Source: Lactarius indigo
Taxonomy: Eukaryota; Basidiomycota; Agaricomycetes; Russulales; Russulaceae
DNA length: 64,000 nt
Direction of reading: 5' to 3'
Assembly: GCA_025766275.1 (NCBI GenBank)
Contig: JAFKAC010000154.1
Location: 1 to 64,000 of the forward strand
Numbering within the stretch: the first letter of the stretch is position 1; the number at the start of each line of letters is the position of its first letter. The position numbers and the translations under genes were made by a program. This document shows, in pieces, positions 63,471 through 64,000 of the stretch. A model generated the notes under the pieces. That model did no database searches. It saw only the letters and a program-made list of their open reading frames with translations, and was not told where the DNA came from.

Positions 63471-64000
63471 CTTGTTCAGTGCTCGGGGTAAAGATATATA
63501 ATCGTAAAAACGCCACGGTATGTATGACGCATTGGGACCTCCGGAATGACTTCCGCTATTGACCGCAGTAACAACGGCCACCTCCCCCGCAAAATTTAGA
63601 AAAACTAGTAGGTTGTCCACAATCCCACAGGCTAGAAAGCTTGTATTCCTCGGCCAGAAAGAACGTGCTAACCCGAGCAAAGAGTGCCATGACGTAAGTG
63701 GGGGTTGCGGGTCTCCTGTGGGGCTCACTCGAGGCGCCGAATAAGAGAACGTAAGAGGAGAATTCTCGACATCATGGGACCCGCCCTCAATGAAAAATGT
63801 GTTTTTGCGAACACAGACGTGGGTGCAAACCCTTGCAGCGTGACAATTTAACTCGAGAATGCTCGGATGCGCTCAGCCCTCTTGGAACCAGGAATGGCCG
63901 CATTGTGCAATACGAGTAGTACGGTTCAGATTATCATGATTTGCCAGCTCATGATCAGGTTTGGCCCAGCTTGGATTTAAGCCAAGGCTTTTTCAGTCGG
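63471..64000. other. Right edge, no gene seen
   Basis: 530 bp without a supported gene or RNA. Confidence 0.4.

Noticed and set aside
63375..63728. 117-residue open frame (-) at the right edge
   Set aside because: It runs through the tRNA-Asp gene; its C-terminal part is a translation of the tRNA.

Overview
The window is nuclear DNA of a filamentous basidiomycete, most likely an agaricomycete. Nearly every gene is cut by many 50-65 nt GT...AG introns. The gene set is fungal: AROM polypeptide, GH18 chitinase, KRE6/SKN1-type GH16 protein, SPG1/TEM1 GTPase, FRE-type ferric reductase and alternative NADH dehydrogenase. The mobile elements are a Tad-like LINE with RNase H and a chromodomain Ty3/Gypsy element. 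No genus can be named from the sequence alone.

Layout. 1-2.4 kb holds an intron-rich seven-helix membrane protein gene (- strand). 2.4-17.4 kb is one nested block of mobile DNA. A LINE (2395-17417, 11-13 bp target duplication, 18-A tail) carries a solo LTR in its endonuclease region (4477-5102, 5-bp duplication CTGCC). It also carries a full Ty3/Gypsy element in the opposite orientation (8066-16083, 775-bp LTRs with no difference seen, 5-bp duplication TCAAG) that splits the RNase H domain. 17.4-64 kb is gene-dense euchromatin: catalase (-), tRNA-Asp (-), GH18 chitinase (+), MTR4 exosome helicase (-), tRNA-Asp (+), HMG-box mitochondrial protein (-), GNAT-DSS4/Mss4 fusion (+), an unresolved membrane-protein region, alternative NADH dehydrogenase (+), AROM (+), KRE6/SKN1-like GH16 (-), GT2 glycosyltransferase (+), ferric reductase (+), eIF3l (-), SPT small-subunit-like protein (+), dicarboxylate carrier (+), ribosomal protein uL14 (-), SPG1/TEM1 GTPase (+), RBM18-like RRM protein (+) and a third tRNA-Asp (-).

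Most genes are unrelated housekeeping neighbours. Three touch the cell wall (chitinase, KRE6-like, GT2) and one septation (SPG1). Divergent pairs share short promoters: HMG/GNAT-Mss4 (183 bp), eIF3l/SPT subunit (117 bp) and uL14/SPG1 (405 bp). Splice models for catalase, chitinase, MTR4, HMG, GNAT-Mss4, AROM, GH16, FRE, SPT subunit, SPG1 and RBM18 were worked out by hand and each gives a total length divisible by three.

The most notable observations are: (1) the Gypsy element has a primer-binding site that is a perfect 10-nt complement of its own predicted mRNA 5' end, placed about 35 nt from a TATA box, which fits Tf1-type self-priming; (2) the same element, though recent, has DSR instead of DSG in the protease active site; (3) a GNAT acetyltransferase is fused in one exon to a DSS4/Mss4-type zinc domain; (4) three intron-bearing tRNA-Asp genes lie in 43 kb.
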